Of a stretch of DNA of 64,000 nt, positions 58,048 through 64,000 are shown piece by piece. Position 1 is the first letter of the stretch; every line of letters begins with the position of its first letter. The DNA lies in NCBI RefSeq assembly GCF_020382885.2, contig NC_058496.1, forward strand, positions 6,564,501 through 6,628,500, in the 5' to 3' direction. Below the pieces are notes generated by a model. That model was not told the origin of the DNA and searched no databases. It saw only the letters and a program-made list of their open reading frames with translations. The position numbers were made by a program, and so were the translations under genes. The DNA is from Scatophagus argus (taxonomy: Eukaryota; Chordata; Actinopteri; Scatophagidae).

Positions 58048-59318
58048 GCATCAGTTTCACTAATAAATAGCGCCTTCCACATATCAGTAATCCAACAGCC
58101 TCTGACAGATGTTGCTCAGATTCAGGGCAGCTTCCTTTGTCAAAGCTTAGAGTCAAGAAATCAAAACCTGCTAATGTATGTGGGTTACAAAAGCACCTGT
58201 AACAACATTGTCCACTTTTCAAGGCCCATTCACCAGCTCAGGAGACGTTCAATGTCTGAGAAAATTAACACACACAGACACACAAAAACAATTGAGTTAA
58301 GGCCTGCTTGCAAAAGATAAAAATCTTTAAATCTAACAGGTGAGAAACTAAAAAAGAAAACAAGCAGCTCCTGTTTCTTCACTACACAACTGTGTGTGTA
58401 CAGCATCACTCTTTCCTTGGCTTCTGGGAACAGACATTTGGGATCACACATGCATACAGTTGGCATCTGACCTGCTATATAAACATCTACAATCTGTATA
58501 TGGCCCCTTTAGGCCTCTTTAAGCATCTTCACATCACACAATCTACCAGCATCAGTACACATTTGACAAGGAAAAACAATACAGGGTGAATATATAAAAT
58601 ATATATGTTTGGTTTACAACTGCCAAAGCCATTTTTGATTTGACAGGACATGTCATATGACAGTAACATTCACATTTCAAATCCAAGATTAATATAAAAT
58701 TACTTATTTTTTTAAGAAAATGCAACAAATATAACAAAAAGAGAAATTTTGCTTCAAATGGTCCCAATATTGCAGCAGTCATGGTGACAGGGCGTGGGCT
58801 CGCTACTGGGGGCTACTTCAGGTCAGTAACTTAATCTCACTTGAACTGCTTCAGCTTCTGGTTTCAATGCAAACTGGAGACCTGAAATCAGTAATAAGGT
58901 CTCTCTTTTGCACGGTGAGGCAACAACGTAAGAACTAAACAAAAAGTCACGCTGGTGTAGCTGGCTCAGAAAACAAGGCGTTTTCTTGTTAACCGAGTCG
59001 ACCAAAACCAGAGTTTGAAATCTGAAACACTAGACTTATACACAATAACAAGCTTTAATAACCTACCCAATACGATTTTACAAAGTAGTGTATTCACAAG
59101 CTTTCCTGCGATGTAACGTTTGATGCTGTTCCTGTTGAAAGTTAAGCGTCGTCAGAAGAAACTCCAAGAGAGTCAAAACTGGCAAAGTGCACTGCAATTA
59201 TGAAGCGATGACCTTAAGAATTGGAATGATTTAAGACTGTCGTTTACTTCAACTGCGGAGTGAAGACACTTCAGATGATTAGCTGCCAAAGAAAAATATC
59301 CCATCTAAACTACAAATC

Positions 59319-59338
59319 AAAAAAAAAAAAAAAAAAAA
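59319..59338. repeat. poly-A tract
   Basis: Twenty A in the presumed gfpt1 3'UTR, a poly-T run on the transcript. Confidence 0.85.
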
Positions 59339-59770
59339 GCCAGTAAGGTCCTTAAATCCTAACTTCTGTCAGTCAACATCTCTAACGTCAGCAGAAAGAC
59401 GCTCCCAGTGAGACTAATCAGCAGAAAAACACATGAAGGACAAGTTTTGAGCACGAATGTGAATGAACCCAAACGGTCGCTGTCAGCAGCTACGGCTTCA
59501 CAAAGAGTAATGAAGATCATGTCAGTGCCAGCCCAGACCGTGTCACCATGTACAAAACACTTTCTCTAACAGTAAGAATATGACAATGATGCCAAAGGTT
59601 TCTAATAAAACAAACAGCAAGATACAGATAATATGCAACAGTGAGATACACGACTTTTGAGTAAAAGATTGCATTAAAAAGAGCCAAAAACACACGCAAA
59701 CGGGACATTGTCTCCTCTTGGTTTCTGCGTTCTGTTTGAACGTGTGTCTGCCAGGTGATGATGGTGCACT

Positions 59771-63263
<3,493 letters not shown>

Positions 63264-64000
63264 CTACAGGGCACAAAGTCAGAGAAGCAAAGTGGTATGC
63301 ATTACTAAGATCATCTGAGTCTTCTTTTTACATGCCTTTCTTTTTCCTTATCCACTGATTTATGAAGACAACAGCTGTTGAATGAAGTGTGCTATCTAGT
63401 TCAGGAATCCTAGCTAGAACTGTTAATGTGATTCTTCAGCCAGCACTCGTCCTGTCACGTCTGTATCTTTGTTCAGAACATACATGAGACAGCCTGTATC
63501 CTTGACAACGCCTGTCTCACTTCACTGGCTGGTTAGCTAGCTTGCCGTAATCACGTGATCGGGAAGATTTAAAGCTAACAGGTTAACGTCAGCGTTAGCT
63601 TCTCCAGCAGGCTAACATCGAGGTTAGCTTCTTCAATATGCCAACATCAGTGTTAGCTTCTCCAACAGCTGAGGACTGAGGTTAGCTTCACCAACAGTCA
63701 ACACTGATGTTGGCTCCAACAGTTACAGGTTAGAGCAGTCCTTCACTTTTAATAGTTTATTAACAAACAGACCTAACATATGGGGTCTGCGCCATTCCTA
63801 CTTAGAATTTCTTAAAATGATTCTGTAACAGCTACATTATTATTTTAGGAAGATAACGTTTTTCTTTCCCTTAATGTCATTAGGAAACATGCTCCCGCAA
63901 TACCAAAAATCCTAAATATCGTCCTAAACCGAGTTAAGACTGGATAGGATTTCAGACTGAGTTTCTGTATGCTGAACTCAAAGAGCAGTAAGTAGATCCT
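63264..64000. other. gfpt1 intron, partial, with minisatellite
   Basis: No earlier gfpt1 exon (expected to end in a sequence for GVASTK) was found before the right edge. The only structure is the 29-bp tandem repeat at 63594-63728. Confidence 0.55.
63594..63728. repeat. 29-bp minisatellite in a gfpt1 intron
   Basis: Four units start with GTTAGCTTC at 63594, 63623, 63652 and 63681, with lengths 29, 29, 29 and 28. A shortened fifth starts GTTGGCTCC. Within units, CCAACA and GGCTAACATC are shared. A related GCTAACAGGTTAACGTCAGC precedes the array. Confidence 0.85.

Overview
The window is vertebrate nuclear DNA, almost certainly from a teleost. Its genes are split into many short exons with GT-AG introns. 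Their products match well-known vertebrate families. Introns and spacers hold CA, GA and AT microsatellites and fish-type interspersed repeats. No bacterial, viral or plasmid gene was seen. Gene names rest on recognising protein motifs by eye and on joining exons in phase by hand, with no database search.

Layout from left to right. Positions 14568 to 1 (minus): the first four coding exons of a BMP1/tolloid metalloprotease, best called bmp1, whose 3' part lies off the left edge. About 14.6-18.5 kb: the bmp1 upstream region and a gene-poor spacer. Positions 28350 to about 18560 (minus): complete kansl3, with 19 coding exons, 845 codons and one GC-AG intron. Positions 28979-29819 and 31447-32822 (plus): two tandem four-exon genes for small ten-cysteine secreted proteins of the beta-microseminoprotein family. 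Positions 34362-53758 (plus): complete antxr1 (TEM8), with 18 coding exons and about 617 codons. Positions 57079-57759 (plus): an unrecognised intact 226-residue single-exon ORF, hydrophobic and rich in cysteine. Positions 63263 to 59771 (minus): the last five coding exons of gfpt1, which continues off the right edge.

For kansl3 and antxr1 the proposed exons sum to an exact multiple of three and end at a stop codon, which supports the models. antxr1 and gfpt1 converge and, from memory, are also neighbours on human 2p13. kansl3 and the first microseminoprotein gene diverge from a shared spacer of about 0.6 kb. The genes do not form a pathway: they cover extracellular matrix processing (bmp1), chromatin acetylation (kansl3), a secreted defence or reproductive-type protein (microseminoproteins), matrix adhesion (antxr1) and hexosamine synthesis (gfpt1).

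Most worth a second look: the second microseminoprotein gene, where a one-base shift of a splice acceptor is matched by an in-frame upstream start codon; the orphan ORF between antxr1 and gfpt1; the GC-AG intron of kansl3; a palindromic mobile element in an antxr1 intron; and a 29-bp minisatellite in gfpt1.
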